Of a stretch of DNA of 9,490 nucleotides, positions 1-6,600 are shown piece by piece. Each line of letters starts with the position of its first letter. Position 1 is the first letter of the stretch. Both the position numbers and the translations under genes were made by a program. The notes under the pieces were generated by a model. It was not told the DNA's origin. It saw only the letters and a program-made list of their open reading frames with translations, and searched no databases. Source of the DNA: Clostridiales bacterium (GTDB taxonomy: Bacteria > Bacillota > Clostridia > Oscillospirales > CAG-272); NCBI GenBank assembly GCA_018370615.1, contig JAGZAC010000051.1:1-9490 (forward strand). The letters run 5' to 3'.

Positions 1-564
1 TGCACAAACAATTTTATATCCTCTTCTTCGGAAAAAATCCACTGCCGCCTCCGGTGCGGCAGTATACAGAGGGAACAGCTCCGAAGCCCCGGCAGATGCC
101 CGGCAGACGACCCCAGCGGCGCTCATCCAGTTGCGCTGAGGCAATATGATCCCATCAGCACCGGCTGCATAAATGGACCGAAGGGCATATCCGAAATTAT
201 AGGGGTCCTCAATTCCGTCCAGCATTACATAAAAGCCTTCCTCCGGGGAGGTTTCTTCCGGCAGCTCCTCCAGGGAAACAGGGCTTCGGTCTGTACAGCG
301 GGCGACAATCCCTCCGTGGGAAGTACCGATGGTAAGGGCATCGATTTCTTCCTCTGTGCAGGGAGTAAGCACAAATCCCCGCTCCAAAGAAATCTTCTCC
401 AGATAATGCAGTTCCTTTTTACGGGACGCGGCACGGCTTCTGTCGTATAAAATTTCTGTAATCCTCCGGTCGCTGATGCCCTGCTCTCCGGCATGCAAAA
501 CTGCCCGGATCGAGGTCATCCCCTCAAACAGATTGGAGGGCAAAAACTTTTCCTGTTCCTTCAT
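1..564 (-). CDS. TrmH/SpoU-family RNA 2'-O-methyltransferase, N-terminal part (3' end beyond left edge)
   Basis: This gene reads leftwards from ATG at 564 and is open for 188 codons to the window edge. SpoU/TrmH (SPOUT-class) enzymes methylate the 2'-OH of a ribose in tRNA or rRNA using S-adenosylmethionine. Residues 1-100 look like the N-terminal substrate-binding region seen in RlmB-like members. The catalytic domain begins near residue 111 with FYVMLDGIEDPYNFGYALRS, which holds the family motif 1 residues N123, G125 and R129, followed by a SAAGVVCRASAGASE stretch typical of the family. Motifs 2 and 3, which form the knotted cofactor site, would lie off the left edge, so completeness cannot be judged. 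The start is supported by a GGGAAGGGAG ribosome site just upstream and by a consensus promoter. The target nucleotide cannot be read from the sequence. It is divergent from the MarR operon. Confidence 0.9.
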   Translation of the reverse strand, partial: MKEQEKFLPSNLFEGMTSIRAVLHAGEQGISDRRITEILYDRSRAASRKKELHYLEKISLERGFVLTPCTEEEIDALTIGTSHGGIVARCTDRSPVSLEELPEETSPEEGFYVMLDGIEDPYNFGYALRSIYAAGADGIILPQRNWMSAAGVVCRASAGASELFPLYTAAPEAAVDFFRRRGYKIVCA

Positions 565-591
565 GCACCGGCTCCCTTCCCGTTTTTATTT

Positions 592-620
592 ATTGTAACA
601 GATTTTCTCCCGAAGGTCAA
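592..620 (-). promoter_or_regulatory. Sigma-A-type promoter of the RNA methyltransferase gene
   Basis: On the minus strand a TTGACC -35 box (615-620) is separated by 17 bases from a TACAAT -10 box (592-597). Each box has five of six consensus bases and the spacing is ideal. The -10 lies 27 bases before the methyltransferase start, giving a short leader with its ribosome site. Confidence 0.75.
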
Positions 621-720
621 ATTTTGCCTTGCCACAGAAAAGGCAGCAGACACTGCAACTACAAGCGCTCCGCCTGCATATTACAGTTCCGAGTATCGAT
701 GATAGATGACGGAGCTTCTG

Positions 721-749
721 TTGACAAACAGGAGAAATTTTTCTATAAT
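721..749 (+). promoter_or_regulatory. Consensus sigma-A promoter of the MarR/ABC exporter operon
   Basis: The -35 box TTGACA (721-726) and -10 box TATAAT (744-749) both match the consensus exactly with a 17-base spacer. Such a strong promoter fits a gene set held off by a repressor, since the palindromic operator starts one base after the -10 box. Confidence 0.88.
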
Positions 750-750
750 A

Positions 751-764
751 GTTGCATACGCAAC
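751..764. promoter_or_regulatory. Palindromic operator, probable binding site of the MarR regulator
   Basis: GTTGCATACGCAAC is a 14-bp inverted repeat with perfect GTTGC/GCAAC half-sites and one mismatched pair in the centre. Three of the four next flanking pairs (747-750 with 765-768) also match, giving an imperfect 22-bp dyad. It covers the expected transcription start, directly after the -10 box, where a bound dimer would block RNA polymerase. MarR-family dimers typically bind dyads of this size next to their own genes. Assignment to this regulator is inferred from position. Confidence 0.7.
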
Positions 765-787
765 AATTTGGGAGTCAGGAGAAATAT

Positions 788-1210
788 ATGCAGCGGTATC
801 TTATGAAAAATATCAGCACCATTGCACGGTGCGCTACACTATATCGCGATACGCATTTGACGGAGATAGGACTCAACGGGTATCAGGCGCCTTATGTACC
901 GGAAATCTGCTCCGAACCGGGAATCACCCAAGAACAGCTGGCACAGCGGCTCCATGTCAACAGAAGCAGTGTCACCCGCCAGCTGATGCTGCTGGAAGAA
1001 AACGGATTTATCTACCGCCGGCGGAGTACAGATGATAGACGTGCGGTAGAAGTATATCCCACAAAGAAAATGGAGGATGCCCTACCCATCGTACGGAATA
1101 CCTTTCTCCGCTGGCGAATGGCACTAACAGAAGGCCTCACTGCAGAAGAGCTGGAGCTTCTGGAAACGCTTCTAGAACAGCTGGCAAACAAGGCACAGGA
1201 AATCCGATGA
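788..1210 (+). CDS. MarR-family winged-helix transcriptional regulator
   Basis: This 140-residue protein has the size and layout of MarR regulators: an N-terminal helix, a winged helix-turn-helix and a C-terminal dimerisation helix. ITQEQLAQRLHVNRSSVTRQ (residues 46-65) is the helix-turn-helix, followed by LMLLEENGFIYRRRSTDDRR, where the DDRR near residues 82-85 is the typical wing tip. Residues 115-140 form a Leu/Glu-rich amphipathic helix. ATG 788 was chosen because AGGAGA (777-782) precedes it by five bases; an in-frame TTG at 752 lies inside the operator and probably upstream of useful ribosome binding. The stop overlaps the first ABC gene by four bases (ATGA), implying translational coupling. 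It probably represses its own operon and is released by a ligand. The ligand is unknown; a transported drug or toxic metabolite is plausible. Confidence 0.9.
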   Translation: MQRYLMKNISTIARCATLYRDTHLTEIGLNGYQAPYVPEICSEPGITQEQLAQRLHVNRSSVTRQLMLLEENGFIYRRRSTDDRRAVEVYPTKKMEDALPIVRNTFLRWRMALTEGLTAEELELLETLLEQLANKAQEIR

Positions 1211-2946
1211 AAACCATACTTACCTATATCCGCCCCAAAATAGGACAAATGAGCGTGCAGCTGCTGATTAAATTTGCCGGCACCATTGTAGAACTGCTGC
1301 TGCCGTGGATGCTTTCTGTCATTTTGGACACATATGCGGCAGCAGGAGATCGGGCGATGATTTGGGTCTGGGGCGGCCTGATGACGCTGTGCGCCGCCGG
1401 CGCACTGGCGGGGAATGTCATTGCCAACCGTATGGCCACACGCATTTCCAGGGATATTACCAGAAATTTACGAAGGGATCTGTTCGAAAAAATCACCCTT
1501 CTCTCCGCCAGACAAGAGGACGCTTTTACTACACCGTCACTGATTTCCCGGCTTACCAGCGACACATATAACGTCCATCAAATGATCGACCGCATGCAGC
1601 GCCTGGGAGTGCGTGCTCCCATCCTGCTGCTGGGCGGCATTGCCGTCACCCTCTCCATGGAGCCAGTGCTTACATTGGTGTTATTGGCTGCCCTTCCTCT
1701 TTTGGGAGTCATTGTCTTTTTTGTATCCCGAAAGGGAATCCGGCTGTACACCCGTACCCAGCAGGCGCTGGATAGCCTGATTCGCAGGGCACAAGAAAGC
1801 ATGTCCGGCATTCGGGTCATTCAGGCACTGTCCAAAACAGAATATGAAAAAGCCCAATTCGACAAAGACAACCGAGAGGCAGCCCAGCGGGAATGCACGG
1901 CGGGTCTTCTGATGAACCTGACTAACCCAGTAATGAATCTGGTACTAAACACCGGACTCACTCTGGTCATCGTAGTCGGCGCCTTTCGGGCCAACGCAGA
2001 GGAGACCCAGCCAGGTACAATTATCGCCTTTTTAAGTTACTTCACTATTATTCTGAATGCACTGATGATGGTGTCCCGTCTGTTTGTTATGTATTCCAAG
2101 GGGGCGGCCAGCGGTCGCAGAATTGCAGAGGTATTGGATGCACCGGAAGAAATGAAAGTTTCTCCCCAGCCGGCAGGAAATCGGATGTATCATGTAGCAT
2201 TTGACCGGGTATCCTTTTCCTATGCCAAGCGCAAAAACAATATTGATAATATCAGCTTTGCCCTGCGAAAAGGGGAAACGCTGGGAATCATCGGACCTAC
2301 CGGGAGCGGGAAAAGCACCATTCTCCGGCTGCTGCTGCGGCTGTACGACCCAGATACAGGCGCTGTGTATATCGACGGCCAGGACGTGCGTTCCATTCCA
2401 ACCCAGGAATTGTATGCTAAATTCGGCGTGGTTTTTCAAAACGACTTTCTTCACGCTGGCAGTATCGCTGAAAATATAGACTTCGGCCGCGGACTGACGC
2501 CCCGGCAGCTCAGCTGGGCGGCGCAAATGGCACAGGCGGAATTCATAGAAAACCAGAAAGACGGTTTTCACAGACATATTGCCTCCCGGGGCACCAATCT
2601 CAGCGGAGGCCAGAAGCAGCGCGTGCTTCTGGCCCGTGCGCTGGCAAATCGGCCCCAGATTCTCCTGCTGGATGACAGCTCCAGTGCATTGGATTATAAA
2701 ACAGATGCTGCCCTGCGCTGGGCACTGGCAGAAAATCTGAGCGGTACCACAAAAATCATCGTGGCCCAGCGAATCAGCTCCATCCGCCACGCAGATCACA
2801 TCTTGGTGATGGAGGAAGGCCACATGATCGGATACGGCACCCATGAACAGCTGCTGGGTGCCTGTCCCGTCTATCGAGAAATTGTACGAGTGCAAATGCC
2901 AGAGGCAAACTTACAGCACACCCAAAATAGAGAAAGGCAGGGATGA
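1207..2946 (+). CDS. Heterodimeric ABC exporter, subunit with degenerate Walker B/H-loop
   Basis: A 579-residue fused half-transporter: an N-terminal type-1 ABC exporter membrane domain (about residues 15-300, with hydrophobic segments near 18-42, 53-70, 137-175 and 240-290) and a C-terminal ATPase domain (about 335-560). Visible motifs are Walker A GPTGSGKST (363-371), a canonical LSGGQ signature (465-469) and Walker B ending ILLLDD. The catalytic glutamate after Walker B is replaced by Asp490, and the H-loop histidine by Gln521 (VAQRISS). Thus its own Walker site should hydrolyse ATP poorly, while its intact signature completes the partner's site. This is the arrangement of TM287- or BmrC-like subunits in heterodimeric multidrug exporters. 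An AGGAAA site lies inside the end of the MarR gene. It forms the membrane pump with the next gene; the substrate cannot be told. Confidence 0.93.
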   Translation: MKTILTYIRPKIGQMSVQLLIKFAGTIVELLLPWMLSVILDTYAAAGDRAMIWVWGGLMTLCAAGALAGNVIANRMATRISRDITRNLRRDLFEKITLLSARQEDAFTTPSLISRLTSDTYNVHQMIDRMQRLGVRAPILLLGGIAVTLSMEPVLTLVLLAALPLLGVIVFFVSRKGIRLYTRTQQALDSLIRRAQESMSGIRVIQALSKTEYEKAQFDKDNREAAQRECTAGLLMNLTNPVMNLVLNTGLTLVIVVGAFRANAEETQPGTIIAFLSYFTIILNALMMVSRLFVMYSKGAASGRRIAEVLDAPEEMKVSPQPAGNRMYHVAFDRVSFSYAKRKNNIDNISFALRKGETLGIIGPTGSGKSTILRLLLRLYDPDTGAVYIDGQDVRSIPTQELYAKFGVVFQNDFLHAGSIAENIDFGRGLTPRQLSWAAQMAQAEFIENQKDGFHRHIASRGTNLSGGQKQRVLLARALANRPQILLLDDSSSALDYKTDAALRWALAENLSGTTKIIVAQRISSIRHADHILVMEEGHMIGYGTHEQLLGACPVYREIVRVQMPEANLQHTQNRERQG

Positions 2947-2949
2947 ACC

Positions 2950-4755
2950 ATGGCTGCAGGACAGAATATACCGGGCGGGCCTCGCGGCGGCGCATACGAG
3001 CGGCCCAGCGAGCGCTCCAGCGCAACGCTGCGACGGCTGTGGCACTATCTCTGCCAGTATAAATGGATGCTGGTGCTGGCGGCAGTTCTCAGCATCAGCG
3101 GAAATCTGCTGGCACTGATAGGTCCAAAACTTTCTGGATACGCCATAGACGCCATTAAACCAGGGCCGGGACAGGTAGATTTCCAAACAGTATTCTATTA
3201 CGCAGCGCTGATGCTGCTGTTCTATCTGCTGTCTGCCGTGATCAGCTACATTCTGGCTGCACTGATGGTGCGGCTCAGCCGAAATATTATCTACAGGCTC
3301 CGGAGAGACGTTTACAATCATCTGATGCGGCTGCCGGTACACTTTTTTGACACATATCCCATCGGCAATGTACTGAGCACGCTTTCCTACGACATAGACA
3401 CGGTAAACGCTTCTCTTTCCAATGACCTGGTGCAGATGCTGGCTAGCATAATTACCGTAGGTGGCTCCTTTCTCATGATGCTTTCCATTTCTCCGCCCCT
3501 GATGCTGATCTTTGTGGTGACCATTCCCGCTTCTGTTTTGTTTACAAAATACCGCTCCAAACGGGTACGTCCCCTTTACAGAAAACGCAGCGAAAAGCTA
3601 GGGGAGTTGAACAGCTATGCAGAGGAAATGACAGGCGGACTGCAAACTATCAAATCCTATGGCAGAGAGAAAGTTTTCCAAAAGCGATTTGAAGAACATA
3701 ATACCGATGCATGTCAAGCCAATTATGAGGCAGATTCTTTTGCATGCATGGCCGGTCCCATGGTAAATTTCATCAACAATCTGTCCCTGATGCTGGTAAG
3801 CGTATTTGGTGCGCTGCTGTACATGGGCGGCGGTATTTCACTAGGAAATGTCTCCTCTTTTGTGCTCTATTCCCGAAAATTTTCCGGTCCTATTAATGAA
3901 TTTGCCAATATTATCAGCGAACTTCAATCGGCACTTGCCGCAGCGGAACGCGTCTTTCGCTTGCTGGATCAGGCCGAAGAGACACCGGATGCCCCCGATG
4001 CAACAGAGCTGGAAAATGTACAGGGGGCCGTGGAGCTGAAGGACGTATGCTTCGGATATGGAAAGACTTCAGTACTTCGGCATTTCAATCTCAAGGCGCA
4101 GCCTGGTCAAACAATAGCCATCGTAGGTCCCACAGGGGCGGGGAAAACTACAATTATCAATTTGCTGATGCGGTTTTACGACGCCCAATCAGGCACCATC
4201 ACCGTAGACGGGCGGGAGATCCACACCGTCACCAGAGCCAGTCTGCGCCGCGCCTATTCTATGGTACTGCAGGACACATGGCTATTTTCCGGAACAGTAT
4301 TTGAAAACCTAGCTTATGGAAAAGAAGGAGTCACAAGAAAAGAAGTAGAGGCTGCAGCCAAAGCCGCAAAAATTGATGGATTTATAAAGTCCCTGCCAGA
4401 CGGATATGACACGTTTCTGCAGGATGGTGGTTCGGGAATCTCCAAAGGGCAAAAGCAGCTGCTTACCATCGCCCGAGCCATGCTGCTGGATGCGCCTATG
4501 CTGATATTGGATGAAGCAACCTCCAATGTAGACACCGGGACAGAACGCGCCATTCAAGCGGCAATGCTGAAGCTGATGGAGGGACGTACCTGCTTTGTCA
4601 TCGCCCACCGGCTGTCTACCATTCAAAATGCAGACATGATCGTAGTACTGCGAGACGGCGCTGCGGCAGAATGCGGCACCCATGAGCAGCTGGTGAAACG
4701 TGGCGGCTATTACAGCCAGTTGTATCAGGCGCAGTTTGACACGGCACAAACATAA
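2950..4755 (+). CDS. Heterodimeric ABC exporter, catalytic-site subunit with degenerate signature
   Basis: A 601-residue fused half-transporter that begins three bases after the previous stop. A polar Gly/Arg-rich N-terminus (residues 1-30) is followed by a type-1 exporter membrane domain (about 35-330) and an ATPase domain (about 355-595). Walker A is GPTGAGKTT (393-401). Walker B, LILDEATSNVD, keeps the catalytic Glu522, and the H-loop keeps His553 (IAHRLST). Its signature is altered to ISKGQ (497-501) instead of LSGGQ. These features mirror the partner: one composite site has all consensus residues and the other has the D490, Q521 and ISKGQ changes. This is the hallmark of TM288/BmrD-type subunits. 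A weak ribosome site (CAGGGA, 2938-2943) and the close spacing suggest coupled translation. Its likely role is drug or toxic-compound efflux, an inference from family and the MarR neighbour. Confidence 0.93.
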   Translation: MAAGQNIPGGPRGGAYERPSERSSATLRRLWHYLCQYKWMLVLAAVLSISGNLLALIGPKLSGYAIDAIKPGPGQVDFQTVFYYAALMLLFYLLSAVISYILAALMVRLSRNIIYRLRRDVYNHLMRLPVHFFDTYPIGNVLSTLSYDIDTVNASLSNDLVQMLASIITVGGSFLMMLSISPPLMLIFVVTIPASVLFTKYRSKRVRPLYRKRSEKLGELNSYAEEMTGGLQTIKSYGREKVFQKRFEEHNTDACQANYEADSFACMAGPMVNFINNLSLMLVSVFGALLYMGGGISLGNVSSFVLYSRKFSGPINEFANIISELQSALAAAERVFRLLDQAEETPDAPDATELENVQGAVELKDVCFGYGKTSVLRHFNLKAQPGQTIAIVGPTGAGKTTIINLLMRFYDAQSGTITVDGREIHTVTRASLRRAYSMVLQDTWLFSGTVFENLAYGKEGVTRKEVEAAAKAAKIDGFIKSLPDGYDTFLQDGGSGISKGQKQLLTIARAMLLDAPMLILDEATSNVDTGTERAIQAAMLKLMEGRTCFVIAHRLSTIQNADMIVVLRDGAAAECGTHEQLVKRGGYYSQLYQAQFDTAQT

Positions 4756-4784
4756 AAGAGTCCTTTGCAAGGAGGCCTTGAACA

Positions 4785-4885
4785 CTATAGTCCCCCTTGT
4801 GGAAACTGCATAGCAACTCTGAACCATAATTATGAAGACCCCCTTGTGTAAAGGGGGCTGGTGGCGCAGCCACCTGGGGGATTGT
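4785..4885 (+). repeat. Hairpin-rich dispersed repeat, copy A (direct)
   Basis: About 101 bp nearly identical to copy B. The shared block includes GCATAGCAACTCTGAACCAT, then a hairpin CCCCCTT/AAGGGGG (4839-4845 with 4851-4857, loop GTGTA), then a second hairpin GGTGGC-GCA-GCCACC (4860-4874) and a TGGGGGATTGT tail. The tail GGGGG could compete with the first G-run for the C-run, so two alternative folds are possible. Weaker similarity extends left to about 4761. No ORF in it looks real. GC-rich palindromic elements of this style are common in Oscillospiraceae genomes, from memory. Confidence 0.85.
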
Positions 4886-4899
4886 CCTCTTGCAACAAA

Positions 4900-4953
4900 C
4901 AACCCCTCCATCTCGCCTGCGGCGAGCCACCTCCCCTTGCACAGGGGAGGCTT
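4900..4953 (-). repeat. Hairpin-rich repeat, inverted and diverged copy
   Basis: Read on the minus strand, this has the same architecture as copies A and B: a first stem CCTCCCCT/AGGGGAGG (4930-4937 with 4943-4950), a second stem CTCGCC/GGCGAG with a three-base loop (4912-4926), and a GGAGGGGTTG tail. Stem sequences differ but pairing is kept, and the GCA loop of the second stem is shared on the minus strand. It sits between the two direct copies in the opposite orientation. Confidence 0.7.
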
Positions 4954-4959
4954 TAAACT

Positions 4960-5059
4960 CTATATTCCCCTTGTGGGAGTTGCATAGCAACTCTGAACCA
5001 TAATTATAATGGCCCCCTTGTGTAAAGGGGGCTGGTGGCGCAGCCACCTGGGGGATTGT
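4960..5059 (+). repeat. Hairpin-rich dispersed repeat, copy B (direct)
   Basis: About 100 bp nearly identical to copy A, which starts 175 bases earlier. First stem GCCCCCTT/AAGGGGGC (5012-5019 with 5025-5032), second stem GGTGGC/GCCACC (5034-5048). Differences from A lie mainly in its left quarter and just before the first stem. Its left part also holds a perfect 15-bp palindrome AGTTGCATAGCAACT (4978-4992), imperfect in copy A. Confidence 0.85.
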
Positions 5060-5066
5060 TTTTTTT
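5012..5066 (+). terminator. Probable intrinsic terminator of the ABC exporter operon, built from repeat copy B
   Basis: The two GC-rich stems of copy B are followed by GGGGGATTG and then eight T residues (5059-5066). The 3' GGGGG (5050-5054) can pair with CCCCC (5013-5017), enclosing the second hairpin and placing the U-run four bases after the stem. This would end plus-strand transcripts before they run far into the convergent oxidoreductase gene. It overlaps that gene's stop codon. The gap between stem and T-run makes efficiency uncertain. Confidence 0.5.
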
Positions 5067-6372
5067 ACAAATGTGCCCGCCTCTTCGCTGGATTATCGAT
5101 CACATTGCCCGCCTCATCAAAGCGGGAGCCGTGACATGCACAGTCCCATGTGCCCTCCACACAGTTTTTGTGTAGCTTACACCCCATATGCGTACACCGC
5201 GGTCCTCCAACACTGAGCAGTCCCGCTGCAGCAGAGCAGAGATTGGACGCCAGCTGCAGTCCCACCATCGGCCGGCGCGGAGAATATAAAGCTTCCAATT
5301 CGCTTTTCCCATGCACAATCAAATCCCGCAAAAGCCGACTCGCCACCATAGAGCCTGTCATGCCCCATTTGCTCATCCCGGTGGCAACGTACAGATGCTT
5401 TGTTTTTTCCCGATGACGTCCAATATAAGGAATACTGTCCAAACTCATACAATCCTGGGTTGCCCAGGAAAAACGCTCTACCGCATCCGGCCACGCGCCT
5501 TTTGCAAGGTTCCGCAGCTCTGTAAATCCCCCACCCTGTTTCCCAGTTTTGTGGCTGCCGCCTCCCACAAAAAGCAGATCCTGGTAGGTACGAAAAGAAT
5601 ACCCGTCCTGCTGTGCATCCACATACATGCCATCAATAGCCTGTGCCCCCTCCAGGGCAATTACATAGCTGCGATGCTGGTATAGCTTCATAAAATATAG
5701 CCCCGGAATGTTTATCAGAGGATAGTGAGTTGCCAGCACAATATGCCCCGCATGGATTTCTCCATTGTCTGTTTTCGCCACCCCATCTTCTACTTTACGA
5801 ACGAAGGTATTTTCATAAATGTCCATATTTTCTGCAAGCGCAAAAATAAGCTTTAACGGATGGATCTGCCCTTGATGCGCCATACCCAAAGCTCCCACTG
5901 TTTCAACAGGTACAGGCACCTTTTCCCGCAAAACCGCCGAAAGGCCCAGATTTTCATAGGCCCGCGCCTCCTGTTCCAGCTTGTCCCTCCGGTCCCTGGA
6001 ATACACATAGGCAGTTTTTTCCTCAAAGTCACAGGGATACTTTTTCGACAGGTTTCGAAAATCGGCAACTGCCTGCTGATTTGCTTTAAGATATGCCTTT
6101 GCCATGTCCAGCCCCCGACGGCGGATAATATCTCCATAGATCAGTCCGTGCTGTGCCGTCACCTTTGCAGTGGTGTTCTTGGTAACACCATCCCCTACTG
6201 TCCTGCCCTCTGCAACAACGCAGTTTACCCCTGCCTGCCCCAGCCGGTACGCAGTCAAAATTCCCGCCATTCCACCGCCGATCACAAGCACATCTGTTTT
6301 AATATTTCCCTTCAGCGAGGGACGCGGTTTTCTATCCGGTTCTTTTATGCCGGCGCTCCATACAGACTCCAT
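5065..6372 (-). CDS. FAD-dependent oxidoreductase with C-terminal Rieske [2Fe-2S] domain
   Basis: A 435-residue cytosolic redox protein. Residues 25-45 (DVLVIGGGMAGILTAYRL) form the FAD-binding Rossmann turn with GGGMAG at 32-37. The middle is a DAO-type oxidoreductase fold with the conserved GVTKNTTAKVTAQHGLIY stretch and, near the end of the FAD domain, LYVATGMSKWGMTGSMVAS. The C-terminus is a Rieske domain whose cluster ligands are visible as C393-x-H395 and C411-x2-H414. Family members occur in Clostridia and Bacilli; their substrate is not established to my knowledge, so none is given. The frame is open to an upstream ATG at 6453, but ATG 6372 has an AGGAAG site six bases upstream and starts the family-like MESVWSAGIKEP, so it is preferred. 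The gene converges on the ABC operon and its stop lies in the T-run after repeat B. Confidence 0.92.
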   Translation of the reverse strand: MESVWSAGIKEPDRKPRPSLKGNIKTDVLVIGGGMAGILTAYRLGQAGVNCVVAEGRTVGDGVTKNTTAKVTAQHGLIYGDIIRRRGLDMAKAYLKANQQAVADFRNLSKKYPCDFEEKTAYVYSRDRRDKLEQEARAYENLGLSAVLREKVPVPVETVGALGMAHQGQIHPLKLIFALAENMDIYENTFVRKVEDGVAKTDNGEIHAGHIVLATHYPLINIPGLYFMKLYQHRSYVIALEGAQAIDGMYVDAQQDGYSFRTYQDLLFVGGGSHKTGKQGGGFTELRNLAKGAWPDAVERFSWATQDCMSLDSIPYIGRHREKTKHLYVATGMSKWGMTGSMVASRLLRDLIVHGKSELEALYSPRRPMVGLQLASNLCSAAAGLLSVGGPRCTHMGCKLHKNCVEGTWDCACHGSRFDEAGNVIDNPAKRRAHL

Positions 6373-6423
6373 TTGTATCTTCCTACCTTTTACAAATATA
6401 CTGATGAAAGTGTTCCCGAAAAG

Positions 6424-6453
6424 TATATAAATCATCCAAAATATACTTGACAA
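6424..6453 (-). promoter_or_regulatory. Possible promoter of the FAD/Rieske gene
   Basis: On the minus strand, TTGTCA (6448-6453) is followed after 18 bases by TATATA (6424-6429). An alternative -10 is TATACT at 6422-6427, with a longer spacer of 20. The -10 lies about 50 bases before the gene start. The match is moderate; the -35 overlaps that of the divergent plus-strand promoter. Confidence 0.45.
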
Positions 6454-6475
6454 ATGAACGAAATATGTATATGAT
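6447..6475 (+). promoter_or_regulatory. Strong sigma-A promoter of a short transcription unit
   Basis: TTGACA (6447-6452), a 17-base spacer and TATGAT (6470-6475) make a near-consensus promoter. Transcription would begin near 6482 and meet the strong terminator at 6601-6634, giving an RNA of about 150 nt. Confidence 0.7.
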
Positions 6476-6525
6476 AAAATTAAAGAGAGTCATTGGTTTG
6501 ACAGACATACAAAGGAAGCAACAGT

Positions 6526-6600
6526 ATGCAGTTCAACTGTTTATATAAAAAGCGGGCGCTCCCTTGTCTGTTTCCTTTCGCGGAGCCGCTCCCGACATAA
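6526..6600 (+). CDS. Possible 24-residue small protein
   Basis: ATG 6526 follows AAAGGAAG (6511-6518), a good ribosome site seven bases upstream, and the frame stays open to TAA at 6598-6600, immediately before the terminator stem. The product would begin MQFNCLYKKRALPC and end EPLPT, with two cysteines (residues 5 and 14), a basic KKR and a Pro/Phe-rich second half. It has no clear membrane segment and matches no family I know. The close fit of promoter, ribosome site, ORF and terminator argues for a real mini-gene, but an ORF this short can arise by chance and the segment may be non-coding. It lies between the oxidoreductase and the lipoprotein operon. Confidence 0.35.
   Translation: MQFNCLYKKRALPCLFPFAEPLPT

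Noticed and set aside
752..787. A 12-residue extension of the MarR protein from TTG 752
   Set aside because: TTG 752 lies inside the operator, a few bases after the -10 box, leaving no room for a ribosome site; ATG 788 has AGGAGA upstream.
2032..2895. A 287-codon open frame on the minus strand
   Set aside because: It lies wholly inside the first ABC exporter gene, whose motifs are unmistakable. Its translation has no recognisable domain and no ribosome site supports it.
4309..5047. Open frames of 200 and 143 codons on the minus strand running through the end of the second ABC gene and the repeats
   Set aside because: They read through the hairpin repeats and the antisense of a clear ATPase domain; the similar peptide stretches they contain simply reflect the repeated DNA.
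4785..5059. A CRISPR array
   Set aside because: Only two direct copies of about 100 bp plus one inverted copy, with strong internal hairpins and no evenly spaced unique spacers or cas genes.
5860..6450. A 196-codon open frame on the plus strand
   Set aside because: It is antisense to the FAD-binding part of the oxidoreductase; Pro/Cys/His-rich nonsense-like translation with no start signal.
6373..6453. A 27-residue hydrophobic N-terminal extension of the FAD/Rieske protein starting at ATG 6453
   Set aside because: It would look like a membrane anchor, but ATG 6372 has a well-placed AGGAAG site and starts the family-typical N-terminus; the longer start would also lie upstream of the proposed -10 box.
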